Assembly (NCBI RefSeq): GCF_030264295.1
Contig: NZ_CP127173.1
Location: 5,277,501 to 5,341,500 of the forward strand
Length of the DNA stretch: 64,000 bases
Direction: 5' to 3'
Source: Amycolatopsis nalaikhensis
GTDB lineage: Bacteria > Actinomycetota > Actinomycetes > Mycobacteriales > Pseudonocardiaceae
The notes beneath the pieces are model-generated. The model ran no database searches. It saw only the letters and a program-made list of their open reading frames with translations, and was not told the DNA's origin. Below, piece by piece: positions 8,634-19,013 of the stretch (its first letter is position 1; the number at the start of each line of letters is the position of its first letter). The position numbers and the translations under genes were made by a program.

Positions 8634-9423
8634 CGCGCACCTCGCCTTCGACCGCCTTCCGGAACGCCGTCGTCAGCTCGGGCCCCGGCTCGACCCCCAG
8701 GTCGCTCCGGAGCGCCGCGCGGGCCCGGCGGTACAGCGCTATCGCGTCACCCGGCCGGCCCCGGTCGCACAGCAGCCCCATCCAGCAGACCCACGGCTGC
8801 TCCCACCACGGGTCCTCGTCCACCAGCCCCCTCAGCAGCGTCTCGGCTTCGCGAAACCGCCCGAGCGAGCCGGACAGCTCCGCCAGTTCCAGCCGCAGGT
8901 TGCGGTGTACGCCCTCCAGCCACGTCACCGTGCCCAGGCCGGAGTCCGCGCGGAGCCCGTCGAACGGCCTGCCGCGCCACAGCTTCAACGCCGAGCCGAA
9001 CAGGGCCGCGGCCCGCGCACGAGAGCCCTCGTCCCGTGCGCGACGGCCCTGCCCGGCCAGCAGCTCGACGTGGTCGACGTCGAGGTCGCCCGGCTCCACC
9101 CGAAGCCGGTAGGCGTGTTCGCCGCGCTCGATGCGGGGGCCGCCGAGGGCGTCCGGGAGTGTCCGGCGCCAGTGCCAGATGTAGGTCTTGAGGTTCGCCT
9201 CGGCGGACGCCGGCGCGTCCTGTTCCTGCCAAGTCGCCGCGATCAGCTGCTCGACGTCCACCCATTCGTTAGCGTGGAGCAGCAGTGCGGTCAGCACCGC
9301 CAGTGGCTTCCGGGCGCCGCGGACCCCGCGCACCCGGACCGGTCCGAGCACGGAGAACAACGCGGGAAGGGACACTGTGGACAATGGCCCGGTGGACACC
9401 TCGGGCAGCGTGGTCGCCGGCAT
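8620..9423 (-). CDS. SARP/AfsR-family transcriptional activator
   Basis: A 267-residue regulator. Residues 20-110 form the OmpR-like DNA-binding domain (ALFSVLGPVRVRG, then KTYIWHWRRTL and the wing AYRLRVEPGDLDVDHVEL). The rest is the bacterial transcriptional activation (BTAD) domain with TPR-like helices ending LGVEPGPELTTAF, a typical SARP ending. ATG 9423 was chosen because GAGGGGGG lies 7-12 bases upstream; GTG 9432 is in frame. SARPs usually activate antibiotic clusters. Here the gene leads an operon with eccE-like and LuxR-type genes, so control of type VII secretion is more likely. Confidence 0.85.
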   Translation of the reverse strand: MPATTLPEVSTGPLSTVSLPALFSVLGPVRVRGVRGARKPLAVLTALLLHANEWVDVEQLIAATWQEQDAPASAEANLKTYIWHWRRTLPDALGGPRIERGEHAYRLRVEPGDLDVDHVELLAGQGRRARDEGSRARAAALFGSALKLWRGRPFDGLRADSGLGTVTWLEGVHRNLRLELAELSGSLGRFREAETLLRGLVDEDPWWEQPWVCWMGLLCDRGRPGDAIALYRRARAALRSDLGVEPGPELTTAFRKAVEGEVRDGRR

Positions 9424-9483
9424 CGCTGGCACCCCCCTCGTGGTCTGCTGTGCTCAGCCTGCGCGACCGGACATGAGGATTCG

Positions 9484-10155
9484 ATGACAACGACCCGGGT
9501 GCTGGTCGTCGAGGACGACGAGAACCTGCGCTTCGCGGTGGCCACCGAGCTCACCGCCGGGGGCCTCGCCGTCGTGACCGCCGCCGACCTGGCCGGCGCG
9601 GACGCCGCCCTGCGTGCGGGCGACGTCGCCTGTGTCGTCTTCGACCGGATGCTGCCCGACGGCGACTCGCTGCACTTCGTCGAACGCCGGCGCCGACGCG
9701 GCTGGGCCGTGCCGGTCCTGTTCCTCACCGCCCGCGACAGCACCCAGGACCGCGTCGACGGCTTCGCCCACGGTGGCGACGACTACCTCGTCAAGCCGTT
9801 CTCCCCGGCCGAGCTGGCAGCTCGGGTGCACGTCCTGTGCCGGCGCGGCGGCACGCTCCGGCCGTCCGTGCTGAGCCTCGCCGACCTGGAGCTGGACAGT
9901 GCCCGCCGCGAGGTCCGCCGGAGCGGGGTGCTGCTGACGTTGTCGGACAAGGAGTTCGCCGTGCTCGAGGTGCTGCTGATCCGCGCCGGGCAGGTGGTGA
10001 GCCGCGAAGACCTGCTCGAACACTGCTGGGACGGCTCGGCCGACCCGGTCGCCAACGTCGTCGACGCCGTCGTCAAGCGGCTGCGCGCCAAGCTGCGCGC
10101 ACCCGGCCTGATCCACTCGGTGCGCGGCGCCGGCTACCGGCTGGCGGCGGAGTGA
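9484..10155 (+). CDS. OmpR-type response regulator
   Basis: A 223-residue response regulator. The receiver has VEDDEN near residue 9, phospho-acceptor Asp in VVFDRMLPDGD near 56, and Lys in DDYLVKPF near 104; the C-terminal winged helix ends VRGAGYRLAAE. ATG 9484 follows a GAGG sequence. It overlaps the kinase gene by four bases (GTGA), so the two form a two-component system. It is divergent from the SARP gene with only about 60 bases between the starts, so the two units probably share a control region. Confidence 0.92.
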   Translation: MTTTRVLVVEDDENLRFAVATELTAGGLAVVTAADLAGADAALRAGDVACVVFDRMLPDGDSLHFVERRRRRGWAVPVLFLTARDSTQDRVDGFAHGGDDYLVKPFSPAELAARVHVLCRRGGTLRPSVLSLADLELDSARREVRRSGVLLTLSDKEFAVLEVLLIRAGQVVSREDLLEHCWDGSADPVANVVDAVVKRLRAKLRAPGLIHSVRGAGYRLAAE

Positions 10156-11414
10156 CGCGCTCCTCGGCCGACGGCCTGCGCCGCCTGCGCGTGCTGCTCA
10201 CCATCCTGTTCACCGCGATGAACACGATCGGCCTGGTCGTGGTCGCCTGGCTCGTCCTCGCGGCCGACTCCCGCCAGCGCGACGAGCACCTCGACGACGA
10301 GCTCTACCGCGTCACGTCCGTGGTCAAGCGGCTGCTGCGCGCCGACGGCCCGGACGGCATCAGCACCGCCGGCGTCGACCGCGACGAGGTCAACGACGCC
10401 TGCCCGCAGTTCGCCGTGCTGCCCGGCGGGTCCGGGACGTTCCCGGCGAAGCTGAGCGGCCGCTCGTGTGTGGCGGTCGACGTCAACGTGCTCAACGGCT
10501 ACGCGCAGCAGGCCGTCGAGCAGGGCAAGTTCCTCTACGGCGAGATCGACGCCCCGGACGGCAGCCCGCTGCGGATGCGCGTCGACCCCGTCCGCGCCCA
10601 GTCCGGCCGCTACGCCGGGGCCGTCGTCGCGGTGGCCGATGCCCGCGCCGAGGCCGACGCCCACGAGCGCCAGGTGCTCTGGGTGGTCGGCGGCGCCGTG
10701 GTGCTCGCCGGGGTGCTCGGCCTGGCCGGCTGGCTGCTGTCCGGCCGCGCGATCCGGCCCGCGGCGAGCGCCCTCGAGCAGCAGGAACAGCTGCTCGCCG
10801 AGACCGCGCACGACCTGCGCACCCCGGTGGCCGCGTTGCGCGCCCTCGCCGAGACGGCGCAGCGGCACCCGGCCGAGTCCGCCGAGCTGCTGCCCCGCAC
10901 GGTGGCACTGTCCGCCCAGATGGGCGAGATCATCGACGGCCTGCTCGTGCGCGCCCGGCTCGCGGCCGGGGTCGACCGGCTCACCGTGCAGCCGGTCTGG
11001 CTCGACCAGCTGGTCGCCGGGCTGGTCGAGGACACCCCGGCCGAGGGCGCCCGCGTCACGCTCACCGCCGCGCCGTGCACCGTGCTCGTCGACCCGGTGC
11101 TGGTCCGCCGCGCGATCGGCAACCTCCTGGACAACGCGCTGCGCTACGGACGCCGGCCGGGGGAGCAGGCCGTCGTGCACATCACCGTCGCCGGCGGCCG
11201 GGTCACCGTGGCCGACCACGGCCCCGGCGTCGACAGCACGACGGCGGAGGAGCTGTTCGACCGGTTCCGGACCGGCAGCGGCTCGTCCGGCCTGGGCCTG
11301 TCGATCGTGCGCTGGGTCGCGCAGGCCCACGGCGGCCGCCTCAACCTGTACAACGCCGACGAGGGCGGCGCGATCTTCGAGCTGGAACTGCCGCCGGCCC
11401 CCGAGCGCCACTGA
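10152..11414 (+). CDS. Sensor histidine kinase
   Basis: A 420-residue membrane kinase. Membrane span 1 is at about residues 13-37; an extracytoplasmic domain of about 140 residues with two Cys follows; span 2 (VLWVVGGAVVLAGVLGLAGWLL) is at about 177-198. The H-box is ETAHDLRTPVAAL near 220, the N-box NLLDNALRYGRR, then DHGPGVD and GLGLSIV of the ATP domain. Start GTG overlaps the regulator stop. The cytosolic output is the adjacent regulator; the stimulus is unknown. The unlinked paralogous regulator at 6092 is a possible second target. Confidence 0.92.
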   Translation: MTRSSADGLRRLRVLLTILFTAMNTIGLVVVAWLVLAADSRQRDEHLDDELYRVTSVVKRLLRADGPDGISTAGVDRDEVNDACPQFAVLPGGSGTFPAKLSGRSCVAVDVNVLNGYAQQAVEQGKFLYGEIDAPDGSPLRMRVDPVRAQSGRYAGAVVAVADARAEADAHERQVLWVVGGAVVLAGVLGLAGWLLSGRAIRPAASALEQQEQLLAETAHDLRTPVAALRALAETAQRHPAESAELLPRTVALSAQMGEIIDGLLVRARLAAGVDRLTVQPVWLDQLVAGLVEDTPAEGARVTLTAAPCTVLVDPVLVRRAIGNLLDNALRYGRRPGEQAVVHITVAGGRVTVADHGPGVDSTTAEELFDRFRTGSGSSGLGLSIVRWVAQAHGGRLNLYNADEGGAIFELELPPAPERH

Positions 11415-11509
11415 GCGTCACCGGATCTTTCGCCTGCTCTCGCGCGTGATCACACTGCTGGGGTGCGGAAATGGACCGGGAATGTATCCGGTGTCGTACA
11501 CTCCGTCAC

Positions 11510-13371
11510 GTGAAGCTGGGGATCAAAGTGCGGTTGCCGGGGGGCAAGAAGCTGCGTTCCCGGATCCCGCTGGTGCTCGTCGTGGCGTTGTGCGCCGGAG
11601 GCGCCGTCGTCGCGCTGTCGGGCAAGACACCGTCGGCCGGGACCGACTTCGTGCCCGCCGGGCACTGGTTCTACGACTCGGAGACGCAGTCCGCGCTGCA
11701 CATCGACGGCTCGACCGCGCAGATCGACTCCGCGGGCCAGGTGCCCGGGCGTCCCGGCAGCCAGGTGCTGCAGGGCGACACCAGCGGCTACGTCGTCGGA
11801 CAGGACGGCGGCATCACGATGTTCGACCAGTCCACCCTCGCCGCGCAGCCGCCGCAGCCGGCTCCCGACGACGAGCGCGGGCTCGCGATCGAAGCCGCGG
11901 GCGGCCCGTACCTCGCCTACCGCAACGCGGGCAAGATCGCGCGGCTCGGCGGTGCGGTCCAGCTGATCGACGTCGAGGGGCCCTTCGGCGACCCGGTCGC
12001 GACCGCCGACGGCACACTTTGGCTCAACCGCACCGACACCGGGCAGCTGTGCCGGCTGCGCAAGGACGACTCGTCGGTCTCCTGCCCGGCCTCGGCCCAG
12101 CCCGGCGACACCGGCGGCATGACCCTCGTCGGCGGCAAACCCGTCTTCGTCAACACCCACGACCGCACGCTGCGCACCGTCGGTGACGACGGCGAGGGCG
12201 CCGCGGTGCCGCTGGACGTCCCGGTCTCGGCCGCGACCCGCCCGGCCGCGGCCGACGTGCGCGGCCGGATCGCGCTGTTCGATCCGGAGAGCAAACGCCT
12301 GTACCTGGTGGACCCGGCCGGGTTCGACCCGGCGAAACAGCGGGAACGGCCGATCTCCGCGCAGCTGCCGCCGGGCGACTACGACGGCCCGGCCTCGACC
12401 GGCGACGTCGTCGCCCTGGTCGACAAGGCGGGCGACAAGCTGCTGACCTACGACCACACCGGTGCGGCCCGCGACGCCAAGCCGATCCCGCCCGAGCCCG
12501 GCACGCCGAGACTGGTGCAGGGCGGCGACGCCCGCGTCTACGTCGAAGGCGACCAGGGCCGGCACGTCCTGGTGCTCGACCACGACGGGAGGGTGTCCGA
12601 CGTCCCGGCCGCGGGCCGCCCGGCGGCGACGAGCCCGCCGCCCAGCCCGCCGCCGCCGGAAACCCCGGTCGTCGGCAGCTCGCCGCCGGCGCCGCCGCAG
12701 CAGCCGGAGCGGACGGTGGTGCGCACGGAACGGCCGAAGCCCGCGCCGACTCCGAAGTCGACGCCGAAACCGCCGCCCGCGCCGCCGCCCACGGTCGCGG
12801 CGAGCCCGCCGAGCGCGCCCACGCAGGTCTCCGCGAAGGCGGGTGACGGATCCGCGACGGTCAGCTGGGGCGCGGCCGCGGCCAACGGCTCACCGGTGAC
12901 CGCGTACAAGGTCACGTGGAGCGGGGGCAGCAGCGGCTCGGTGACGATGATCGCTTCGGCGCGCTCGACCACCGTGCGGGGCCTGGCGAACCGGAAGGCG
13001 TACACGTTCACCGTGAAGGCGGTCAACGAGGTCGGCGACGGGCCCGGCGCGTCGTCGGGCTCGGTGACGCCGGTCGGCACGGAGAAGCTGACGCTCTCGC
13101 GCGGCGGGAAGTGCGACGCCCAGTGGGACCGCGAAGGCTGCGCGAAGATGCACGTGGTGCTCAGCGGGTTCGCGCCCAACGCGCACTTCGACATTTATCC
13201 GCACTCGACGGATTCCGGCTACGACAACGAAGGTCACGGGGTGGAAACCGACTCGAGCGGGCGCGCGTCGTTCAGCGCGTTCGACTACTTCGGGGTCGGC
13301 CACACCGTGTGGGTCACCACGACCAGCGACGGCGCGACGATCACGTCGAACCGTCTCAAGTGGACAGGGGG

Positions 13372-13375
<4 letters not shown>
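11510..13375 (+). CDS. Membrane-anchored beta-propeller-like protein with FN3 domain
   Basis: A 621-residue protein on the outer face of the membrane. A basic start (KLGIKVRLPGGKKLRSR) precedes one membrane span, IPLVLVVALCAGGAVVAL. Residues 40-370 contain repeated beta-rich units (LWLNRTDTGQLCRLR, RIALFDPESKRLYLVDP, VVALVDKAGDKLLTYD) suggesting a propeller. A Pro-rich linker follows, then an FN3 domain (PSAPTQVSAKAGDGSATVSW) and a C-terminal domain. The start is uncertain: GTG 11510 gives the usual N-terminus, ATG 11471 is in frame. It overlaps the MoxR gene by four bases and leads that operon. Function unknown; perhaps a cell-wall sensor or scaffold for the secretion machine. Confidence 0.65.
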
Positions 13376-14345
<970 letters not shown>

Positions 14346-14346
<1 letters not shown>

Positions 14347-15467
14347 TGACGCGCCCGACCGCGCGGGGCACCGGACTGGCGGTGACCTCGGTGGCCCTGC
14401 TCGCCACCGGCCTGGCCGGAGGCTGGCCGCTGCCGCGCGCGCTCGGCGCGGCCGGGCTGCTGGCCGTCCTCGGCGCCCTGCTCGCCGGCGCCCGCCGCGT
14501 GCGCGTCTCGGTGTCCCGGGACGTCTACCCGGACCGCGTCGGCCGCGGCCGTCCGGCGTTCGCGCAGCTGCGGGTCCGCAACGCCGGGAGCCGGCGCCAG
14601 AGCCCGTTCACCGCGGGCGACCGCGTAGGCGCCGGGACACGCGAGGTGCGCGTCCGCGCGCTGCCGCCGGGAACGGAGTCGGTGCAGCACTACGAGCTGC
14701 CCACCGCAGTCCGCGGCCGGCACCAGGTCGGGCCGCTGACCCTGGAACGCCGTGACCCGCTCGGACTCGGCCGGGTCCGGCTCACCACCGGGGACACCGC
14801 GACGCTGTGGGTGCACCCGACGGTGCGGCCGGTGCGGCTGCCGGTCGGCGGGCACCCGCGCCACCACCACGAGGGCGTCACCACCGAGCTGTCCCCGCAC
14901 GGTTCGCACGACCTCCGCGACGTCCGCGAGTACGTGCCCGGCGACGAGGTCCGGCACCTGCACTGGCGAGCGACGGCCCGGACCGGGCGGCTGATGGTGC
15001 GCGACTTCGTCGACCCGGAGCAGCCGCGGTTCACCGTCGTGCTGGACACCCGGTGCCCGCCGGGCCCGCTGTTCGAGGAAGCCGTCGACGTCGCCGCCTC
15101 GCTGCTGGCGGCGGCCGCCGCGGCCGGGCAGCGCTGCCGGCTGGTGACCTCGGGCGGCGTCGACGTCGCGACGCCGTCCGGCCCGCAAGCGGTGCGGCGC
15201 CTGCTGGACGAGCTGTGCGTGCTGACCGCGGGCGCCCCGCCGGACGCGCCTCTGCTGCCGGAGAGCCGCGACCGCGGCGGCATCCTGACCGTCGTGGCCA
15301 CCGGCGCGCCGGACCTGGCGCCCGTGGCGGCGGTCCGACTGCGCTACGCGAGCACGGTCGCCGTCGTCCTGGGGTCGTCGGCGCCGCCCGCGGGCGCGAT
15401 CCGCGTGCTGCTCGCGCCGGACGCTGTCACCGCGTTGCGGCGGTGGACCGAGGTGGTGGCGTCGTGA
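14346..15467 (+). CDS. DUF58-domain protein
   Basis: A 373-residue protein. Two membrane spans occupy about residues 10-45. The DUF58 signature is clear: EYVPGDEVRHLHWRATARTG near residue 200, followed by LMVRDFVDPEQPRFTVVLD, the start of a von Willebrand A-like fold whose metal-binding motif is degenerate. It is the usual partner of the MoxR ATPase encoded one base upstream and overlaps the transglutaminase-fold gene by four bases. The complex is thought to act at the membrane; the substrate is unknown. Confidence 0.9.
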
Positions 15468-17554
15468 CGCGGGCCGTGGTCCTGCTCCTGACCGTGCTGC
15501 CCGGCCTGTTGTTCGCGCCGGTGTTCGGGTTCTGGGCGCTGTGCCTGCCGGTGCTCGCGGCTGGGGTCGTGTGCTTCGGCGTCGCGGAGCTGTGCGCCCG
15601 GCGGCCGGTGCTGCTGCCCTGGCGTCCGGTCCTCGCGGTCGTGCTCGGACTGACCGCCGTGGTCGAGATCGTGGTGGGCGGAACCGCTTCACCCGGTGCG
15701 GCGCTGCGCGTCCTCACTGCCGGGGTGACCGACTCCTGGCGGCTCACCCTGCAGACGACGTGGCCCGCGCCGGCGGACCCGGCGCTGGTGCTGTTCGTGC
15801 CGCTGCTCGTGCTGGCCGCGTCGGTCCTGGCCGTCGAGCTGCTCGGGCGACGGCCGCTGCTCGCGTTGCTGCCTTCGCTGCCGATTCTGGTGCTCAGCCA
15901 GGCATACGGCGCTCTGACCGGGGTGACCGCGCTGGTGGTCGGGGCCGGTTACGTCGCACTGGTGGTGCTGCTGCTGGTGCTGACCGGGCCCGACCGGCCG
16001 GCGACCCCGTCGCCACTGCCGCGCGTGGGGACCCTGCTGCTCGCCGCGGTGCCCGCGGTCGCGCTCGGCTGCGCCGGAGTCGTCGCCGGCAGCGTCGCGA
16101 ACCCGGCCGGGACGCCGGCGTTTTCGTTGCAGGAGAACCAGCCCGCGCCGCTGCCGCCGGGCCGCGTGGCCAACCCGCTGACCGAGATCGCGGGACGGCT
16201 GCTGCACCCCGAGGTGCCGGTGTTCCGGTACTCGAGCGGCACGCCGGTCGACCGGTGGCGCTTGGCCGTCCTCGACCGCTTCAACGGCGTCACGTGGTCA
16301 CCGGGCGGTGAACCGCGGCGGCTCGGCGCACCGCTGCCCGCCCCGGCGGCGCCACCGTCGGACCTGCGGACCGCCGACGTCACGGTGTTCGGCTCGCTCG
16401 GCCCGTGGCTGCCGAGCCAGCCGCTGGTGTCCGGAGTGGACGGAGTGGCACCGTTCGTCGACGCCGCGTCCGGCCAGCTGCGGCTGCCGGGCCCGGCCGA
16501 CGGCGCCGCGTACCGGTTGCGGTGGTGGGAACCGGGCGGCCAGTCCGGGCTGCTGGGACGCGGGGTCGACCCGGCCGCGGCCCGGGACGTCGGTGACGTC
16601 GGCGCGGTCCCACCGGAGGTCACGGCGCTGGCGCGGGCCGCCGTCCGCGACCTGCGGCCGTCGTTCCAGACGGCGTTGCTGCTGGAGAAGTACTTCAGCG
16701 ACCACTACCGCGTGGTGCGCGCGGGGGAGCGGTTGCCGACCGGCAGCGGCTGGCCGCAGCTGAAGCGGTTCCTGCTGGAGACGCGAGCCGGGACGAGCGA
16801 GCAGTTCGCGGCGGCGTACGTGGCGATGGCGAAGCTCCTCGGCATACCGGCCCGCCTCGCGGTCGGCTTCCGGTCGCCGGCGGGCGCGGGCCGGGACGTG
16901 GTGGTGCGCAACGCGGACGTGCTGGCGTGGCCGGAAGTCGCGGTCGACGGTGTCGGCTGGGTAGCCCTGGACCCGACCGGGGCCGCGGCGCCGTCAGGCG
17001 GCCTCGGCGACACGACGGCGCGCGCCCGGGCGGCGCTGCCCCCACCGGACCAGGTGGCCCCGCCCCGCCTGCCGGCCACCGGACCCGGCGGCACCTCGGG
17101 CCCGGACGCCGGTTTTTCGGTGCCGGGGCCGGTGTTCGCCGTGCCGGCGGCGGTGCTGCTGGTGCTGTGGCTGGCGGGAGTGCCGGTGGCGGGGCTGGTC
17201 CGCGGGTGGCGACGGCGGCGCCGGCCAGGCTACGAGTCGGTGGCGGGCGCGTGGGCGGAAGCGCGCGATCGGCTGCGCGCGCACGGCGTGGTGCTGACGG
17301 CCGGGATGACGGTGCGGGACGCGCTTTCCGCGGTCGGACCTTCGGCACCGCCGGAAGTGCGGGAGGGGTTGTCGGAACTGGCCGACGCCTTCGACGCGGC
17401 GATGTGGGCCCCTTCCGCGGCGGGCGGTGAACGCGATCGGGCGTGGTCGGCCGTCCGGAAACTGCGGCGCGGCCTGGCCAAAGCCCGCCCGGGCCGCCGC
17501 ATCCTGGCCTGGTTCGACCCACGCGCCTTGCGTCCCTCCCGCGGCTGGTCGTGA
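15464..17554 (+). CDS. TgpA-like membrane protein with apparently inactive transglutaminase fold
   Basis: A 696-residue protein. The first 220 residues contain six or so membrane spans, then a large extracytoplasmic part holds a transglutaminase-like domain (about residues 410-510), one more span (FAVPAAVLLVLWLAGVPVAGL), and a cytosolic tail with a DUF4129-like look. In active members the nucleophile occurs as GxCEQFA and the base as HAWxEV. Here these read GTSEQFAAAY and DVLAWPEV, so Cys is Ser and His is Leu; only the third residue (DPTG) remains. The fold is clear but transglutaminase or protease activity is unlikely. It ends the FN3-MoxR-DUF58 operon. Confidence 0.85.
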   Translation: MTRAVVLLLTVLPGLLFAPVFGFWALCLPVLAAGVVCFGVAELCARRPVLLPWRPVLAVVLGLTAVVEIVVGGTASPGAALRVLTAGVTDSWRLTLQTTWPAPADPALVLFVPLLVLAASVLAVELLGRRPLLALLPSLPILVLSQAYGALTGVTALVVGAGYVALVVLLLVLTGPDRPATPSPLPRVGTLLLAAVPAVALGCAGVVAGSVANPAGTPAFSLQENQPAPLPPGRVANPLTEIAGRLLHPEVPVFRYSSGTPVDRWRLAVLDRFNGVTWSPGGEPRRLGAPLPAPAAPPSDLRTADVTVFGSLGPWLPSQPLVSGVDGVAPFVDAASGQLRLPGPADGAAYRLRWWEPGGQSGLLGRGVDPAAARDVGDVGAVPPEVTALARAAVRDLRPSFQTALLLEKYFSDHYRVVRAGERLPTGSGWPQLKRFLLETRAGTSEQFAAAYVAMAKLLGIPARLAVGFRSPAGAGRDVVVRNADVLAWPEVAVDGVGWVALDPTGAAAPSGGLGDTTARARAALPPPDQVAPPRLPATGPGGTSGPDAGFSVPGPVFAVPAAVLLVLWLAGVPVAGLVRGWRRRRRPGYESVAGAWAEARDRLRAHGVVLTAGMTVRDALSAVGPSAPPEVREGLSELADAFDAAMWAPSAAGGERDRAWSAVRKLRRGLAKARPGRRILAWFDPRALRPSRGWS

Positions 17555-17594
17555 GTGTGAAACAGGGTTAGAACCCGGTTTCACACTCACGACC
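17547..17594. repeat. Palindromic intergenic repeat, copy 1
   Basis: GGTCGTGAGTGTGAAAC (17547-17563) is perfectly repeated in inverse at 17578-17594. The centre contains GGGTT-AG-AACCC. The left arm includes the stop codon of the upstream gene. The outer GTCGTGAGTGT/ACACTCACGAC and the central GGTTAGAACC are shared with the repeat at 25437. It could end transcription, but there is no T-run, and the conserved outer sequence marks it as a dispersed repeat family. Confidence 0.85.
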
Positions 17595-17712
17595 CCGGCC
17601 GTGGCGGCGAACCGGCCCTGCCATGAGAGTGCTCGTCATGGCTTCGAACTCGGGCTTGACCGGTTCCGGCCAGCGCGCCCCGGGCGTCGAGCGCGGCCGT
17701 GACGATGGGGTG

Positions 17713-18969
17713 ATGAGCCGAAGCATGCCCGCGTTGGCGGGGATCGTCGCCACGGTGCTCCTCTCCCTCGCCCCGCCCGCGGCCGCCGCACCGCCCGCCG
17801 GGGCCTGTGCCACCGCCGAAGGCGCGCACCCCGTCGTCGCCGAACTCCCTTGGGCTCAGCGCACCCTCGACCCCCGTCGCGTGTGGACCCACAGCACGGG
17901 AGCCGGGGTCACCGTCGCCGTCGTCGACTCCGGGGTCGACGCCGGCCATCCGCAGCTCGCCGGGAAAGTCCTTCCCGGCAAGGACTTCTTCCTCGCCGGC
18001 GATCTCCCCGGCGACTTCGACTGCGCCTCCCACGGCACGGCCGTCGCCGGGATCATCGCCGCCGCGCCCCAGGCTGGTGTCGGCTTCCAAGGGCTCGCCC
18101 CCGGAGCCACCGTGCTGCCCGTGCGGATCACCGACCGCGACCTCGCCGACGACGGCCGCCCGACCCCGATCGACCCCGTCGTGCTCGCCCGGGGGATCTG
18201 GTACGCCGCGGATTCCGGGGCGAAGGTGCTCAACCTCTCCCTCTCCGGGTACGCCGACGACCCCATGGTGCACGACGCGATTCGGCACGCCCAGCAGAAC
18301 GACGTCCTCGTCGTCGCGGCCGTCGGGAACCGCGGCTCCGGCCCGTCCTACCCCGCGATGTACGACGGCGTCCTCGGTGTCGGCTCGATCGACATCGGCG
18401 GCCACCGGGCGCAGGGCTCACAGGTAGGGTCCTATGTGGACATAGTGGCGCCCGGGGCCGGCGTGCTGAGCACGACCCGCGCGGGCGGCCACGACTACTT
18501 TGACGGCACCAGTTTCGCCGCCCCCTTCGTCACCGCCACCGCCGCGCTCGTCCGCGCGGCCGCGCCGAACCTCAGCGCCGCCGAGGTCGCCGACCGGCTG
18601 ATCGCGACGGCGACCCCGATGCCCGGCGGCGCGGGCAGCCTCGAGTACGGCGCCGGCCTGGTCGACCCCTACCGGGCGGTGACCGAAGGGCTGACCACCC
18701 GCCCGGCGGCCCCGCTGCCGTCCGTGGTGCCCACCACGCGCGACCACGAAGCCGAAAGCGTCGCGGCGTGGTGGGCGCGGCAGGGCAGCGCGGCGCGGGC
18801 CGGAGTCGCCGTCGCGCTGGCCGCGACTCTGCTGGGCACCGCCCTGATCGTCGTCCTTCGCCGGGGGAAACGCCGGCGGTGGACACCGGCCCGGACCCGG
18901 CCGCTGCCGCCGCGTCCCGACCGCGAACCGGTCGCCGCGGAGCCGTTCCTGCTGCCCGGCGGGCACTGA
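17713..18969 (+). CDS. mycP: Mycosin (MycP), type VII-associated subtilisin-like protease
   Basis: A 418-residue membrane-anchored serine protease. A signal peptide covers residues 1-27 (IVATVLLSLAPPAAAAPP). The S8 triad is complete: Asp in VAVVDSGVD near 77, His in CASHGTAVAG near 110, Ser in DGTSFAAPFV near 263. A C-terminal span (AGVAVALAATLLGTALIVVL) near residue 360 is followed by a basic cytosolic tail. This layout defines mycosins, which sit on the outside of the ESX complex and stabilise it. ATG 17713 was chosen; GTG one codon earlier is possible. Its gene converges with the two WXG100 genes, with a terminator between. Confidence 0.93.
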   Translation: MSRSMPALAGIVATVLLSLAPPAAAAPPAGACATAEGAHPVVAELPWAQRTLDPRRVWTHSTGAGVTVAVVDSGVDAGHPQLAGKVLPGKDFFLAGDLPGDFDCASHGTAVAGIIAAAPQAGVGFQGLAPGATVLPVRITDRDLADDGRPTPIDPVVLARGIWYAADSGAKVLNLSLSGYADDPMVHDAIRHAQQNDVLVVAAVGNRGSGPSYPAMYDGVLGVGSIDIGGHRAQGSQVGSYVDIVAPGAGVLSTTRAGGHDYFDGTSFAAPFVTATAALVRAAAPNLSAAEVADRLIATATPMPGGAGSLEYGAGLVDPYRAVTEGLTTRPAAPLPSVVPTTRDHEAESVAAWWARQGSAARAGVAVALAATLLGTALIVVLRRGKRRRWTPARTRPLPPRPDREPVAAEPFLLPGGH

Positions 18970-18971
18970 GA

Positions 18972-19002
18972 AGGGGCGGTCCCGAACCTCGGGACCGCCC
19001 CT
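18972..19002. terminator. Strong hairpin between convergent mycP and WXG100 genes
   Basis: AGGGGCGGTCCCGA (18972-18985), a three-base loop, and its exact inverse (18989-19002) give a 14-base stem. It starts three bases after the mycP stop and lies 12 bases from the convergent WXG100 stop, so it can end transcription in both directions. There is no long T-run. Confidence 0.8.
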
Positions 19003-19013
19003 CGTCAGCAGCC

